NCBI RefSeq assembly: GCF_030209175.1
Contig: NZ_JARVSM010000010.1
Location: 1-64,000 of the forward strand
Direction: 5' to 3'
DNA: 64,000 nt
DNA from: Pseudomonas sp. efr-133-TYG-5
GTDB lineage: Bacteria > Pseudomonadota > Gammaproteobacteria > Pseudomonadales > Pseudomonadaceae
Both the position numbers and the translations under genes were made by a program. Below are positions 14,801-22,881 of the stretch, piece by piece. The notes beneath the pieces were generated by a model. It worked only from the letters and a program-made list of their open reading frames with translations. It ran no database searches and was not told the DNA's origin. Each line of letters opens with the position of its first letter. Within the stretch, counting starts at the first letter, position 1.

Positions 14801-16269
14801 GTCAGCTGCTGGAAAAACTCCAACGGAAACTGCTTGAACGCTTTGAACGGCGACCAGCTGCGGTCCGGGTTGAGGCGCAGGTAACCGCTGTTGCCCGGAC
14901 GGGCGACGATCCAGTCGAGGCAGCCGTCGCCGGTAAGGTCGGTGAGAATCTGCACCGCATTCTGCTCGCTGTCGGCGATGGGGAGCCGCGGCAGCAGGGT
15001 CCAGGGGCCATAGACGATCTGCCGGCTACCGGGCTCGCCGCGCAACGGTTCGCGGTAGTACCAGGCGTTGTCGTACTGGCAGAGGAAACCGGGCACGCCT
15101 TCGCCGTAGAGGTCGACGCAATGGTAGGGCTGGCGATCGTTGAGGCCGGGCATGTGCTCGAGCGCGAGGAACGCCTGCGGCTCGGTATTGAGGTTGAATT
15201 CGGCGTAGAAGTATTCCAGCGGCGGCGTGTGGCGGACCTTGCCCCTGGCGTCGTAGCTCATGTAGCGCGCGGCTTTGAGCTGGTTGTAGCGCAGCGTCGT
15301 GGTGGCATATTCCAGCAGCAGGCGATTGACCAGGACTTTTTGCGCGCCGATGTCGTTGTACATCAGCAATTGCCGGCAAAGGCGTCGGGTGCCGATTTCG
15401 AAACCGAAGCGATGCTGGCGCAACGGGTCGCTGCGCAGCGGCCAGGCCTGCTCGTCGGTGGCCGCGAAGGGCGGCACGGCGTCCGGTTCGACGCTGCGTT
15501 CGCCGTAGTCGACGACCAGGCGCAACAGCCACTCCAGATCCTGCGGGCGTTCGTGCTCCAGGCACAGCAGCTCGGCGCTGGCGCTCTTGTTGCAGTAGCA
15601 GACCTGGCGCAGGTAGCGCTGGGCGCGGTAGTCGAAGCGCGGATCCGGTGCGCTGTCGTCCTGCTTGTACTCGAAGACGATGTGCTCGCCCACGGCATTC
15701 ATGATTTCCACCAGCAACCAGGCGGCGACGTGCGCCTCGTTGTCCGGGTCATGAATGCGCGAGGCGCTGTTGTTGCCATAGCAGTGTTGCGAACCGTCGG
15801 CGCGGTAGACCCGCCAGAAGCCCGCTGCAGCGTCGTCAGGGGTCCACAGTTCGTAGCGGTCAAACGTGCTTTCCAGGCGCGGGATGTAGCGCACCACCGA
15901 GTAGCGGGCGGCGCGGTGCTGGCGGATTTGCGTCTCGATCTGACCGTTCTCGTCCAGCGCGGGCCGCAGCTCGGTGCCGTCGGCCAGCATCACGTCTGCC
16001 GCCGTGTAGCGCGGCACGCCTTTGCTGGTCTTGCGTGAGATGGCGGGCAGGTTCAGGTCCCAGCCGAGGCCGCACTTGCCGTTGCCAGCACTGCTGTCGT
16101 AGCTCAGTTGCAGGTCCGGGTTCAGCGAACGGCCGGGCAGGAACGGCACGGGCAACGTGTAGGAACGCTGTCCGGTCGCACCGATTTCTCCCCAGCTGCG
16201 GCCATGGGTGGCAATCGACGCGGTTTTTGCGATGGACGGCGGCGTGACGAGCTCTTCTGCGTTTGCCAT
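11851..16269 (-). CDS. Tc toxin subunit B (TcaC/TcdB-like, SpvB domain)
   Basis: 1472 aa. The N terminus is a Salmonella SpvB-type domain (PSIAKTASIATHGRSWGEIG..., YTLPVPFLPGRSLNPDLQLSYDS, GNGKCGLGWDLNLPAISRKT). FG-GAP/VCBS-like propeller repeats follow (ILTDLTGDGCLDWIV, LGDLSGDGLDSVAQIG, IADLDGSGAPALIYL), then the TcdB middle domains (about 640-1050) and a YD-repeat C terminus. TcB forms the hollow cocoon with TcC and docks through its propeller on the TcA pore. The first gene of a three-gene operon with two TccC genes, it starts 78 bp from a perfect lux-box-like palindrome and runs away from the fumarase terminator. The matching TcA genes lie about 15 kb away on the other strand. Confidence 0.92.
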   Translation of the reverse strand: MANAEELVTPPSIAKTASIATHGRSWGEIGATGQRSYTLPVPFLPGRSLNPDLQLSYDSSAGNGKCGLGWDLNLPAISRKTSKGVPRYTAADVMLADGTELRPALDENGQIETQIRQHRAARYSVVRYIPRLESTFDRYELWTPDDAAAGFWRVYRADGSQHCYGNNSASRIHDPDNEAHVAAWLLVEIMNAVGEHIVFEYKQDDSAPDPRFDYRAQRYLRQVCYCNKSASAELLCLEHERPQDLEWLLRLVVDYGERSVEPDAVPPFAATDEQAWPLRSDPLRQHRFGFEIGTRRLCRQLLMYNDIGAQKVLVNRLLLEYATTTLRYNQLKAARYMSYDARGKVRHTPPLEYFYAEFNLNTEPQAFLALEHMPGLNDRQPYHCVDLYGEGVPGFLCQYDNAWYYREPLRGEPGSRQIVYGPWTLLPRLPIADSEQNAVQILTDLTGDGCLDWIVARPGNSGYLRLNPDRSWSPFKAFKQFPLEFFQQLTQLGDLSGDGLDSVAQIGPKSVRVYANLRQQGFAPASHVPHVPDDALPLFSAARNELVLFGNLHASDLTGLCRVRHDRIETWANLGHGRFGKGTTLSALPLTYAQFDADRVRIADLDGSGAPALIYLCPDYFEIYANYGGNALAQEPLRVPWPEDVHYDNLCQVTFADLQGLGCASLLLTVPHMTPRHWVYHFVSERPYLLNGCNNNMGYSATLGHVSSAQAWLDEKRQLLEADQTPVCHLPFPQQLLGWLRQDDEITGNCLMQFFEYFEGRYDARERELRGFGRVQQTDSELTAGKAESGHTAPMLSKHWFHTGHCIDPVLNGTCRLDDDYTPLGATLYSRFNAVTASEVAGKPLAVDEAEIAYALSGRLLRSEVSQADDPEPAPLFAQSEIRYRVRQTHDRPSSLLVLEQESRRYQYERFMADPRCQHQVSLAWDAFGRLVHGFTIDCARRRTDADDPPFEEEDQRRAWTDSFDEQQQVSYLNESRADFLDLSDASHWLLGLPARQRSNVLILPKGALPGGLNPPQISYENLLEHQASSEWTALRQLTALSQQHYLRDDAGAVRYPPLQGPTQQAVFDKQALDAYAEVPAPFAIRDELQQLGYAPMALFFPEDPAEDRQRNLWSADSGFYTYAGAEDFYRISAVQQTASHGITRISADAHKLLTSAITLPDGCLTQIAYDYHHLLAQRITDANENIQEVLYAAGGQPLAHSFYGTEDDLPVGFDPVASYPLPADTRPTWLIENPSEALAAAASVVSSDLFSWMPQLPPEIQPAERQRWLEQGLILADGRVRASALRRLAQADGAEPILREQLRRATRQPVHSVALTADRYPDDPLRQIQIVLSHVDGFGRELQSKQLVDPGLAFVATADGDLQLDNGKPCEALAERRWRVSARVEYNHKGETIRVYRPYFLNDYRYINDSSLRQHGYHDQLFYDALGRQIRTINAKGDLAFDLLHPWFTCSYDYNDTYQGAPEQPAKRRRG

Positions 16270-16347
16270 GGCAACGAACCCTGTGGCCGGGGCAGGAAAG
16301 GGAAGCGCCGGCAGGGTTTCAAGCTAACAGAGCGTTCGCGGGTCGAC

Positions 16348-16367
16348 ACCTGTCAGATCTGACAGGT
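16348..16367. promoter_or_regulatory. Lux-box-like operator, site 1 (TcB-TccC operon)
   Basis: ACCTGTCAGATCTGACAGGT is a perfect 20-bp palindrome of the form NNCT-N12-AGNN, centred 88 bp upstream of the TcB ATG. Three further copies lie upstream of the other accessory operons in this window (24226, 27725, 31027). A weak -10-like TTAGCT sits about 33 bp downstream of its centre. Confidence 0.8.
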
Positions 16368-16373
16368 GCAGGC

Positions 16374-16412
16374 AAAAAAAAGCCGGGCGGTCATCGCTGA
16401 CCGCCCGGCTTT
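16374..16412 (-). terminator. Rho-independent terminator of fumA
   Basis: Perfect 13-bp inverted repeat (AGCCGGGCGGTCA / TGACCGCCCGGCT) with a 4-nt loop. On the minus strand it is followed by a run of at least eight T. It ends fumA transcription and isolates the downstream Tc promoter from read-through. Confidence 0.9.
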
Positions 16413-16429
16413 CTTACCGCGGCAAAGGC

Positions 16430-17953
16430 TTACTGCACTTCTACCGCCAGGCTTTCGCTGATCTTCTGTTGCCAGATCGCCGGACCGGTGATGTGCACCG
16501 ATTCACCTTTACTGTCTACCGCAACGGTGACCGGCATGTCCTTGACCTCGAACTCGTAGATCGCTTCCATGCCCAGCTCGGCGAACGCCAGCACCTTGGA
16601 CTTCTTGATCGCCTGGGCGACCAGGTAAGCGGCGCCGCCGACAGCCATCAGGTACACGGCTTTGTTGTCCTTGATCGCGTCGATCGCGGTCGGGCCGCGC
16701 TCGGACTTGCCGATCATGCCCAACAGGCCGGTCTGCTCGAGGATCTGCCGGGTGAACTTGTCCATCCGCGTCGCGGTGGTCGGACCCGCCGGGCCCACGA
16801 CTTCGTCACCGACCGGATCAACCGGGCCGACGTAGTAGATGAAGCGACCCTTGAGGTCGACCGGCAGGGTTTCGCCCTTGTTCAGCATCTCGACCATGCG
16901 CTTGTGCGCGGCGTCGCGACCGGTGAGCATCTTGCCGTTGAGCAGGACGGTTTCGCCCGGCTTCCAGCTCTGCACTTCTTCCGGGGTCAGGGTGTCGAGG
17001 TTGACGCGACGGGCCGACGGGCCGGCTTCCCAGACGATTTCCGGGTAGGCGTCCAGCGGTGGCGCTTCCAGCGCAGCCGGGCCGGAACCGTCGAGCACGA
17101 AGTGCGCGTGACGGGTGGCGGCGCAGTTCGGGATCATGCACACCGGCAAGGAGGCGGCGTGGGTCGGGTAGTCCATGATCTTCACGTCGAGCACGGTGGT
17201 CAGGCCACCGAGGCCCTGGGCGCCGATACCCAGCTGGTTGACCTTCTCGAACAGCTCCAGACGCATTTCTTCAATGCGGTTCTGCGGGCCACGGGCCTTG
17301 AGTTCGTGGATGTCGATGGATTCCATCAACACTTCCTTGGCCATGACCGCAGCTTTCTCGGCGGTGCCGCCGATGCCGATGCCGAGCATGCCCGGCGGGC
17401 ACCAGCCGGCGCCCATGGTCGGAACGGTCTTCAGCACCCAGTCGACGATCGAGTCGGACGGGTTGAGCATGGCCATTTTCGACTTGTTCTCGGAACCGCC
17501 GCCCTTGGCCGCGACGTCCACTTCCACGGTGTTGCCCGGAACGATGGAGTAGTGGATGACGGCCGGGGTGTTGTCCTTGGTGTTTTTACGCGCGCCTGCC
17601 GGGTCGGCGAGGATCGAGGCGCGCAGGACGTTTTCCGGCAGGTTGTAGGCGCGACGCACGCCTTCGTTGATCATGTCGTCCAGGCTCATGGTGGCGCCAT
17701 CCCAGCGCACGTCCATGCCCACGCGTACGAACACGGTGACGATACCGGTGTCCTGGCAGATCGGCCGGTGGCCGGTGGCGCACATGCGCGAGTTGATCAG
17801 GATCTGCGCCATCGAATCACGGGCCGCTGGCGATTCTTCGCGCAGGTAGGCTTCGTGCATCGCCTGGATGAAATCCACCGGGTGGTAATAGGAAATGAAC
17901 TGCAGGGCGTCGGCAACGCTCTGAATCAGGTCGTCTTGCTTGATCACGGTCAT
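16430..17953 (-). CDS. fumA: Class I fumarate hydratase (iron-sulfur)
   Basis: 507 aa. It interconverts fumarate and L-malate in the TCA cycle using an oxygen-sensitive [4Fe-4S] cluster. The alpha-region has cysteine-bearing segments typical of class I fumarases (ICQDTGIVTVF, GAGWCPPGMLGIGIGG, CMIPNCAATRHAHFVLDGSG). The beta-region carries LNGKMLTGRDAAHKRM and GPTTATRMDKFTRQILEQ. The ATG at 17953 has an AGGAG site upstream; a longer frame from 17983 adds ten residues without support. By synteny it corresponds to PAO1 PA4333. It is followed by a strong terminator and preceded by a TATACT element lying inside a small hairpin (18127-18147). Confidence 0.93.
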   Translation of the reverse strand: MTVIKQDDLIQSVADALQFISYYHPVDFIQAMHEAYLREESPAARDSMAQILINSRMCATGHRPICQDTGIVTVFVRVGMDVRWDGATMSLDDMINEGVRRAYNLPENVLRASILADPAGARKNTKDNTPAVIHYSIVPGNTVEVDVAAKGGGSENKSKMAMLNPSDSIVDWVLKTVPTMGAGWCPPGMLGIGIGGTAEKAAVMAKEVLMESIDIHELKARGPQNRIEEMRLELFEKVNQLGIGAQGLGGLTTVLDVKIMDYPTHAASLPVCMIPNCAATRHAHFVLDGSGPAALEAPPLDAYPEIVWEAGPSARRVNLDTLTPEEVQSWKPGETVLLNGKMLTGRDAAHKRMVEMLNKGETLPVDLKGRFIYYVGPVDPVGDEVVGPAGPTTATRMDKFTRQILEQTGLLGMIGKSERGPTAIDAIKDNKAVYLMAVGGAAYLVAQAIKKSKVLAFAELGMEAIYEFEVKDMPVTVAVDSKGESVHITGPAIWQQKISESLAVEVQ

Positions 17954-18121
17954 GAGTCGCGCTCCTCTAAAAGACGGGAACATTCTATGGGACAGCTACC
18001 AGCCACGGGCGTCGAGCGGCACGTCAATGCAGTGCACGGACTGCCTGAACTTGCGGCTTGAAGCTTGCAACTTGAAGCTGGCCCTTTGGGCCGGGCACGC
18101 CGGGGCTGCTGGCGCGACGCT

Positions 18122-18147
18122 AAAAAGGCGCGGCAGTATACCGCGCC
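18122..18147 (-). promoter_or_regulatory. Hairpin/T-run with embedded TATACT upstream of fumA
   Basis: On the minus strand GGCGCGG-TATACTG-CCGCGCC is followed by TTTTT. It can be read as an attenuator or terminator, or as a -10 element (TATACT) lying in the loop of a dyad. The distance to the fumA ATG is about 170 bp. Confidence 0.4.
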
Positions 18148-18233
18148 TCCCTGGTGGTGACACGCGCCGGCAGTCATTCGTTGGTCGCATGAGTGGGCGA
18201 ATATCGGCCAGCCGGTTCGCACCTCGGCAACCA

Positions 18234-18417
18234 CCCCTCACCCGAGCCTTCTCCCGCAAGTGGGGGAGAGGGGGGAAAGGAAGCCGAGCCGCGTGTGGGG
18301 CAAATCTGTGTTCGAGGTGGGAAAGTGCTCAGGTTCGGCGCGATACACGAGACAGACGCAGCTCGAATGAACAACCCCGTCAGCTCTCTCCCTTCGCGAG
18401 AGGGCTGAGGTGAGGGA
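18234..18417. repeat. Facing CCCCTCACCC-type repeats
   Basis: The left copy (18234-18274) reads CCCCTCACCC then GAGCC and CTCCC...GGGGAGAGG. The right copy (18382-18417) is the inverse, ending GGCTGAGGTGAGGG. Each can fold as a hairpin. A related single element is at 57910-57951. Confidence 0.6.
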
Positions 18418-18477
18418 AGTCATCAAGTTCAGCGCGTTGCATGAGATTGCTGCAACGCGAATGAGCACTGCCGTCAG
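18329..18477. repeat. 55-bp diverged direct repeat
   Basis: Copies at 18329-18383 and 18423-18477 share the pattern TCA-rGTTC-rGCGCG...CGAATGArCA...CCGTCAG at nearly every alternate block, 94 bp apart. The second copy also has GCGTTGC/GCAACGC arms. No coding function was seen. Confidence 0.5.
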
Positions 18478-18650
18478 CAGCGTCTGTGCACACCCGAAGA
18501 CCGCGACAACGGGCGCTGCTGACGGTTGGTGCAGGCCACCCTTTTGACGCCAATTATCCGGCCCGAAAATCAATGGTCATTTATCGGCCGCGCCACTAAA
18601 GTGGCATCCGGTCTGTAGAGTAGGACACTCGGTCAGCCTCCTATCGCACG

Positions 18651-19769
18651 GTGAGTCAACGATTGACCCATAACGCCATTCAACGCCTTTTGCTGAAACG
18701 CTTCGCCCTCGCTGCCGCCACCTATGGATTGGCCTTGCTGCTGCTGTGGCTGGCATTTTTTACCGGGCATTATCAGGATTCCCTGGCCAGCGTGGCCGTC
18801 GGCAGCGCCCTGGTGGTGATCTGTCAGGCGAGCCTGTTCGCGCTGTTTTTTTCCGGCTACAACCTGCGCTTCGCCGACCCGAGCCTGACCGAAGTGCAGG
18901 TGCTGCTCGGCCTCGGCTGGCAGACGTGGCTGATCGCCCATCTCGACCAGGCGCGCGGGGCGTTCCTGGTGTTCTATGTGCTGATTCTGCTGTTCGGCCT
19001 GTTCCATTTATCCCGGCGAGCGTTCGTGCGCTGCGCGTTGCTGGTGTTCTTCAGCTTCTGCGCCATTACCCTGTGGGACGGTTACCACATGCGCCTGCAG
19101 GATCCGGCGCTGGCGGCGTTGCAGGTGTGCATCCTGCTGATGGTGCTGGCCTGGCTGGTGCTTTATGCGCGTTTCGTCCAGGTTTCGCGCCAGCGCATGC
19201 GTCAACGCCGGTTCGCCCTGCAGGCCCACCAGGAAACCCTGCGCGGGATGATGCGTCAGCTCGAAGACCTGGTCGCCACCGATGAATTGACCGGCCTGTT
19301 CAACCGCCGGCACTTCCTGCGCCTGGCCTCGCGCGAGCTGAATGCGATGGAGGCGGACGTGATGCATGGCCTGGCGCTGATCGACCTCGACCACTTCAAA
19401 CGGATCAACGACCTGCACGGCCACGCCGCCGGCGATCAGGTGCTGCAAGCCTTTGCCGGCGTCGCCGGGGCCTGTCTGCGCGACGGCGATGTGCTGGCGC
19501 GTTATGGTGGCGAAGAATTCGTCGTGCTGCTGCCCGACTGCAACGCCGAACGCTTGACCGCCTGCTGTGAACGCCTGCGCGTGGCCTTCACCGACGTCGA
19601 GCTGGTCGGCCTGAATGTGAAGAACCTCAGCCTGTCGGCCGGCATGACCCTGCTCGAACTGGGCGATGACCTCGACGACGCCTTGCAGCGCGCCGATCAG
19701 GCGCTGTACCGGGCCAAGCGTGACGGGCGCAATCGCTGCGCGGCGGCGTGGGAGAATGCCGATGCCTGA
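18651..19769 (+). CDS. sadC: Membrane diguanylate cyclase, SadC-like
   Basis: 372 aa. About six transmembrane helices (residues about 18-175), a short coiled coil (ALQAHQETLRGMMRQLEDLVATDELTGLFNRRHF), then a GGDEF domain with the active-site motif GGEEF in LARYGGEEFVVLL. It makes cyclic-di-GMP from two GTP at the inner membrane and so favours surface attachment. No RxxD inhibitory site is evident just upstream of GGEEF. The start is a GTG at 18651; an in-frame stop at 18621 rules out a much longer form. The gene overlaps the next by 8 bp. By position (between fumarase and ferredoxin reductase) it corresponds to PAO1 SadC/PA4332, which I recall as somewhat longer, so the symbol is by synteny. 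Confidence 0.75.
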   Translation: MSQRLTHNAIQRLLLKRFALAAATYGLALLLLWLAFFTGHYQDSLASVAVGSALVVICQASLFALFFSGYNLRFADPSLTEVQVLLGLGWQTWLIAHLDQARGAFLVFYVLILLFGLFHLSRRAFVRCALLVFFSFCAITLWDGYHMRLQDPALAALQVCILLMVLAWLVLYARFVQVSRQRMRQRRFALQAHQETLRGMMRQLEDLVATDELTGLFNRRHFLRLASRELNAMEADVMHGLALIDLDHFKRINDLHGHAAGDQVLQAFAGVAGACLRDGDVLARYGGEEFVVLLPDCNAERLTACCERLRVAFTDVELVGLNVKNLSLSAGMTLLELGDDLDDALQRADQALYRAKRDGRNRCAAAWENADA

Positions 19770-20697
19770 GTTGCGCGTGGGCGAGCGGCAATGGTCGGTG
19801 GCGGCGGGCAGCAATCTGCTCGACGCGCTCAACCAGCAAGGCGTGACGGTGCCCTACAGCTGCCGCGCCGGCAGTTGCCATGCGTGTCTGGTGCAATGCG
19901 TGCAAGGCCTGCCCGCCGACAGTCGTCCGGACGCCTTGAGCGCCGAGCAGCGCCAGCAGGGCTGGCGCCTGGCCTGTCAGTGCCAGGTGGTCGAGGACTT
20001 GCAGGTGCACACCTTCGATCCGCTCGAGGACGGCCGTCCGGCGGTGGTCGAGGCGCTGGACTGGCTCAGCGCCAGTGTCCTGCGTCTGCGTCTGAGCCCG
20101 CAAAAACCGTTGCGCTACAGCGCCGGCCAGCACCTGGTGTTGTGGGCCGGACAGGTGGCGCGGCCGTATTCGCTGGCCAGCCTGCCGGAGGAAGACCGCT
20201 TTCTCGAGTTCCATCTCGATTGCCGCGCGCCCGGCGAATTCAGCGATGCCGCGCGGCAGTTGCAGATCGGCGATGCGATCCGCCTCGGCGAACTGCGGGG
20301 CGGCGCGCTGCACTACGACCCGGACTGGCACAGCCGGCCGCTCTGGCTGCTGGCCGCCGGCACCGGTCTGGGCCCCTTGTTCGGGGTGTTGCGTGAGGCC
20401 TTGCGCCAGGATCACCAGGGCGCCATCCGCGTCATTCACCTTGCCCATGATGCGGGCGAACATTATCTGGCCAAACCCCTGCAGGCACTGGCCGCGCAGC
20501 GGCCAAACCTCAGCGTCGAGCTGTGGACCCCGGCCGAGTTGCCGGCCGCTTTGGCGCAACTGCGCCTTGTTTCCCGGCAAACCCTGGCCTTAGTCTGCGG
20601 CTCGACCGCCAGTGTCGACGCCTTCGCCCGGCGTCTGTACCTGGCCGGACTGCCGCGCAATCAACTGCTGGCCGACGTATTTCTCAGCCGTGGTTGA
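19762..20697 (+). CDS. 2Fe-2S ferredoxin/FAD-NAD(P)H reductase fusion
   Basis: 311 aa. An N-terminal plant-type [2Fe-2S] ferredoxin has cluster cysteines C34-x4-C39-x2-C42 and C72 (YSCRAGSCHAC ... LACQC). This is followed by an FNR-type FAD domain (RPYSLASLPEED) and an NAD(P)-binding domain (LLAAGTGLGPLFGVL). This layout is that of electron-transfer components feeding oxygenases or desaturases, but no partner oxygenase is adjacent. The ATG at 19762 is preferred over 19756 because GGGAGA is then correctly spaced. It overlaps the end of the cyclase gene by 8 bp and is probably co-transcribed with it and the crotonase. Syntenic with PA4331. Confidence 0.82.
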   Translation: MPELRVGERQWSVAAGSNLLDALNQQGVTVPYSCRAGSCHACLVQCVQGLPADSRPDALSAEQRQQGWRLACQCQVVEDLQVHTFDPLEDGRPAVVEALDWLSASVLRLRLSPQKPLRYSAGQHLVLWAGQVARPYSLASLPEEDRFLEFHLDCRAPGEFSDAARQLQIGDAIRLGELRGGALHYDPDWHSRPLWLLAAGTGLGPLFGVLREALRQDHQGAIRVIHLAHDAGEHYLAKPLQALAAQRPNLSVELWTPAELPAALAQLRLVSRQTLALVCGSTASVDAFARRLYLAGLPRNQLLADVFLSRG

Positions 20698-20724
20698 GCG
20701 CTGACTCCCGTAGCGAGACACGCC

Positions 20725-21474
20725 ATGACCGAAGCCATCCTGCTGGAACGCGAACGCGGTTTGCTGACCCTGCGCCTCAACCGCCCGGACAAGAAAAACG
20801 CCCTGACCCGAGCCATGTACAGCCGTCTCGCCGAGGCTTTGCAAGAGGCTGACAGCGACCCCGCGATCAATGCCGTGCTGATCACCGGCAGTGCCGAGTG
20901 CTTCACTGCCGGCAATGACATCGCCGACTTCATCCAGCAACCGCCGAGCGACCTCGACAGCCCGGTGTTCCACTTCATGCGCAACCTGCTCGAATGCCGC
21001 AAACCGGTGGTGGCCGCCGTCGCTGGCGCGGCGGTGGGCATCGGCACCACATTGCTGCTGCATTGCGACCTGGTCTACGTCGCCCGCGATGCGCGACTGC
21101 GCATGCCGTTCGCCAATCTTGGCCTGTGCCCGGAATTTGCTTCGAGCCTGATCCTGCCGCGTCTGCTCGGCCAGGCCAGGGCCAGCGAATTGTTGTTGCT
21201 CGGCGAAGGCTTCAGTGGCGAGCAGGCGGCAGCGTGGGGGCTTGCCAGCGCAGCCCTGGGCAGCGGCGAAGCGGCGCTGGCCAAGGCCCGGGAAATGGCC
21301 CTGCGTTTCGACGAAATGCCCAGTGAGGCGGTGCGCATCAGCAAACAACTGATGCGCGCGCCGGATCGGGCGTTGATTCGCCAGGTGATCGAAGAAGAGG
21401 GCGCGCTGTTCACCCAGCGCCTGCGCTCGCCGGAAGCGTTGGCCGCGTTGAGCGGTTTCATCAAGCGCCATTGA
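20725..21474 (+). CDS. Crotonase-superfamily enoyl-CoA hydratase/isomerase
   Basis: 249 aa with the crotonase fold and oxyanion-hole segments FTAGNDIADF and GAAVGIGTTLLLHCD. The two catalytic glutamates of classical enoyl-CoA hydratase are both absent: the GGGCE position is GIGTT (T108/T109) and the QPE position is MPF (F129). A single Glu, E137 in NLGLCPEFASS, sits where the delta3,delta2-enoyl-CoA isomerases keep their one catalytic Glu. The likely activity is therefore double-bond isomerisation of unsaturated acyl-CoA rather than hydration. Last gene of the sadC-led plus-strand group. Syntenic with PA4330. Confidence 0.8.
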   Translation: MTEAILLERERGLLTLRLNRPDKKNALTRAMYSRLAEALQEADSDPAINAVLITGSAECFTAGNDIADFIQQPPSDLDSPVFHFMRNLLECRKPVVAAVAGAAVGIGTTLLLHCDLVYVARDARLRMPFANLGLCPEFASSLILPRLLGQARASELLLLGEGFSGEQAAAWGLASAALGSGEAALAKAREMALRFDEMPSEAVRISKQLMRAPDRALIRQVIEEEGALFTQRLRSPEALAALSGFIKRH

Positions 21475-21538
21475 CCCCATCGCAGCCTGCAGCCGTTGCC
21501 CTCGCCGGGACTGCCGCAGACTGCGCTGTTTTTGCGCC

Positions 21539-22810
21539 TCAGATCAGCAGTCGCGCGACGAATCCGCCAGCGTCGGTCTTGCCGGCAATCAGCAGGTTGC
21601 CGTCCGCTTGCACCGTCACCGCACTGGCGTAGTTTTCGCCAGTGCCAATCGGCAGCACAACCGATCCCTTGTCGTTGAACGTCGGGTCCAGCTGCCCGCT
21701 GCGCAGGTAGCGAGCCAGGACCACGTTCGTCAGCCCGCTCTGCGGATCAAGCGAGCCGCCGGCCACGAGGATGTTGTCGCGCTCATCGAGGGCGGCGGTG
21801 TTGAGCACCGAGGTCCTGTCCTCCAGGTGCACGGGCAGCGGCTGGCCCTGATTGAAGGCGGGATCCGCCGCGCCATTGGCTTGCTGCCCGAGCAGCACAG
21901 CGCCACGCGGCACCACCTGGTTGTACAGCGCCACGAACTCGCCATTGTCGTACTGCATGAACTGCGTCGCGAACGCAATGCTCGCGTCCAGCGCCACCAC
22001 CTGGAAGCCGTTATCGCCGAAGGTCAGGTCACGGCTGCCATCCGGGTGGAGGCGGGTGAACAGGGCCTGGCGCGGTTGTGTGCCACCACCGGCCGTACCG
22101 GACAGCAGAAATTTGCCATCGGCCTGAAGCCGCACCTGCTTGATGAGGGTATTGCCGGCCGCAGTTCCGGCGTATTCGATGTCGACGTAACCCTTGCCGG
22201 CGAACGTGCTGTCGATGTCGCCCGTGGCGGTCAGGCGATAGACCCGGCCCTTGATCCAGTCGTGCGCTGATTCACTGTAATTGGCCAGGGTGATGAACTT
22301 GCCGTCCGGCAGTTCCAGGCTATGGGCCCCGGCCGAACCAGCCCCGGCCTGGGTCGCCGCCTGGCCCGTGGCGTGCGCCTGCCCTTGCTCGGCATCCAAC
22401 ACGACCTTGCCGCTGTTGCCGAACACCAGGTTCAGGCTGCCGGAAGGCAGGTAACGCGCCAGCGCACTGGCGCGGGCGCCATGATTGCCACTGAGCAGAA
22501 TGTTGCCATCCTTGAGCACGCTCACCTCAGAAGCGATCGAGTTGCCCCCCGCGGCAAAATCATCAATCACCACACCGTTGTTGCCAAACGTGGAATCGAC
22601 CTGGCCGTGCGGGGTGATCCGGGTCAGCCAGAATCGACCCTGGGTGGCAGGGGCCGCTACCGTCAGATTGCCGGCCACGTAGATGTTTCCGTCCGGCGCC
22701 AGGGCCATGCCGATGGCGCCGATCTGGGTGGCGTCGGGATAGCTGAACAGGCGCACCCCGCGCTCGGCAAACGCCGGATCGAGGGCAACCGCTTGCAATG
22801 ACTGTTTCAT
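21539..22810 (-). CDS. Delta-60 repeat protein (second of a pair)
   Basis: 423 aa, no signal peptide. It consists of about seven delta-60 repeats, each with the pattern ...DG-x2-D-x2-FG-x2-G... (for example PHGQVDSTFGNNGVV, PSGSLNLVFGNSGKVV, ATGDIDSTFAGKGYV, PDGSRDLTFGDNGFQ, RSGQLDPTFNDKGSV), separated by ADGKFLLSG-type strands. The repeats probably form a beta-propeller. The start is the ATG at 22810 with AAAGGA upstream. It lies 71 bp downstream of its paralogue on the same strand, so the two share the lux-box-like promoter at 24226. The function is unknown. Co-regulation with the Tc genes suggests a companion protein, perhaps carbohydrate- or protein-binding. Confidence 0.82.
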   Translation of the reverse strand: MKQSLQAVALDPAFAERGVRLFSYPDATQIGAIGMALAPDGNIYVAGNLTVAAPATQGRFWLTRITPHGQVDSTFGNNGVVIDDFAAGGNSIASEVSVLKDGNILLSGNHGARASALARYLPSGSLNLVFGNSGKVVLDAEQGQAHATGQAATQAGAGSAGAHSLELPDGKFITLANYSESAHDWIKGRVYRLTATGDIDSTFAGKGYVDIEYAGTAAGNTLIKQVRLQADGKFLLSGTAGGGTQPRQALFTRLHPDGSRDLTFGDNGFQVVALDASIAFATQFMQYDNGEFVALYNQVVPRGAVLLGQQANGAADPAFNQGQPLPVHLEDRTSVLNTAALDERDNILVAGGSLDPQSGLTNVVLARYLRSGQLDPTFNDKGSVVLPIGTGENYASAVTVQADGNLLIAGKTDAGGFVARLLI

Positions 22811-22881
22811 GACAACGTCCTTTTTTCGAAAGTGCCGCCATCCGGCAGCGAGAAGGGGCGGCCAGGCAATGGCCGGGTCGT

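Larger units (their letters stand above)
17954..18650. other. Intergenic region with repeats and a hairpin, no gene
   Basis: This 697-bp gap between divergent fumA and the diguanylate cyclase gene has no supported ORF. It contains a GC hairpin with a T-run (minus strand, 18122-18147) that also holds a TATACT -10-like box for fumA. It also holds a facing pair of CCCCTCACCC.../...GGTGAGGG repeats (18234-18274 and 18382-18417) and a 55-bp diverged direct repeat (18329-18383 and 18423-18477). Confidence 0.7.
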
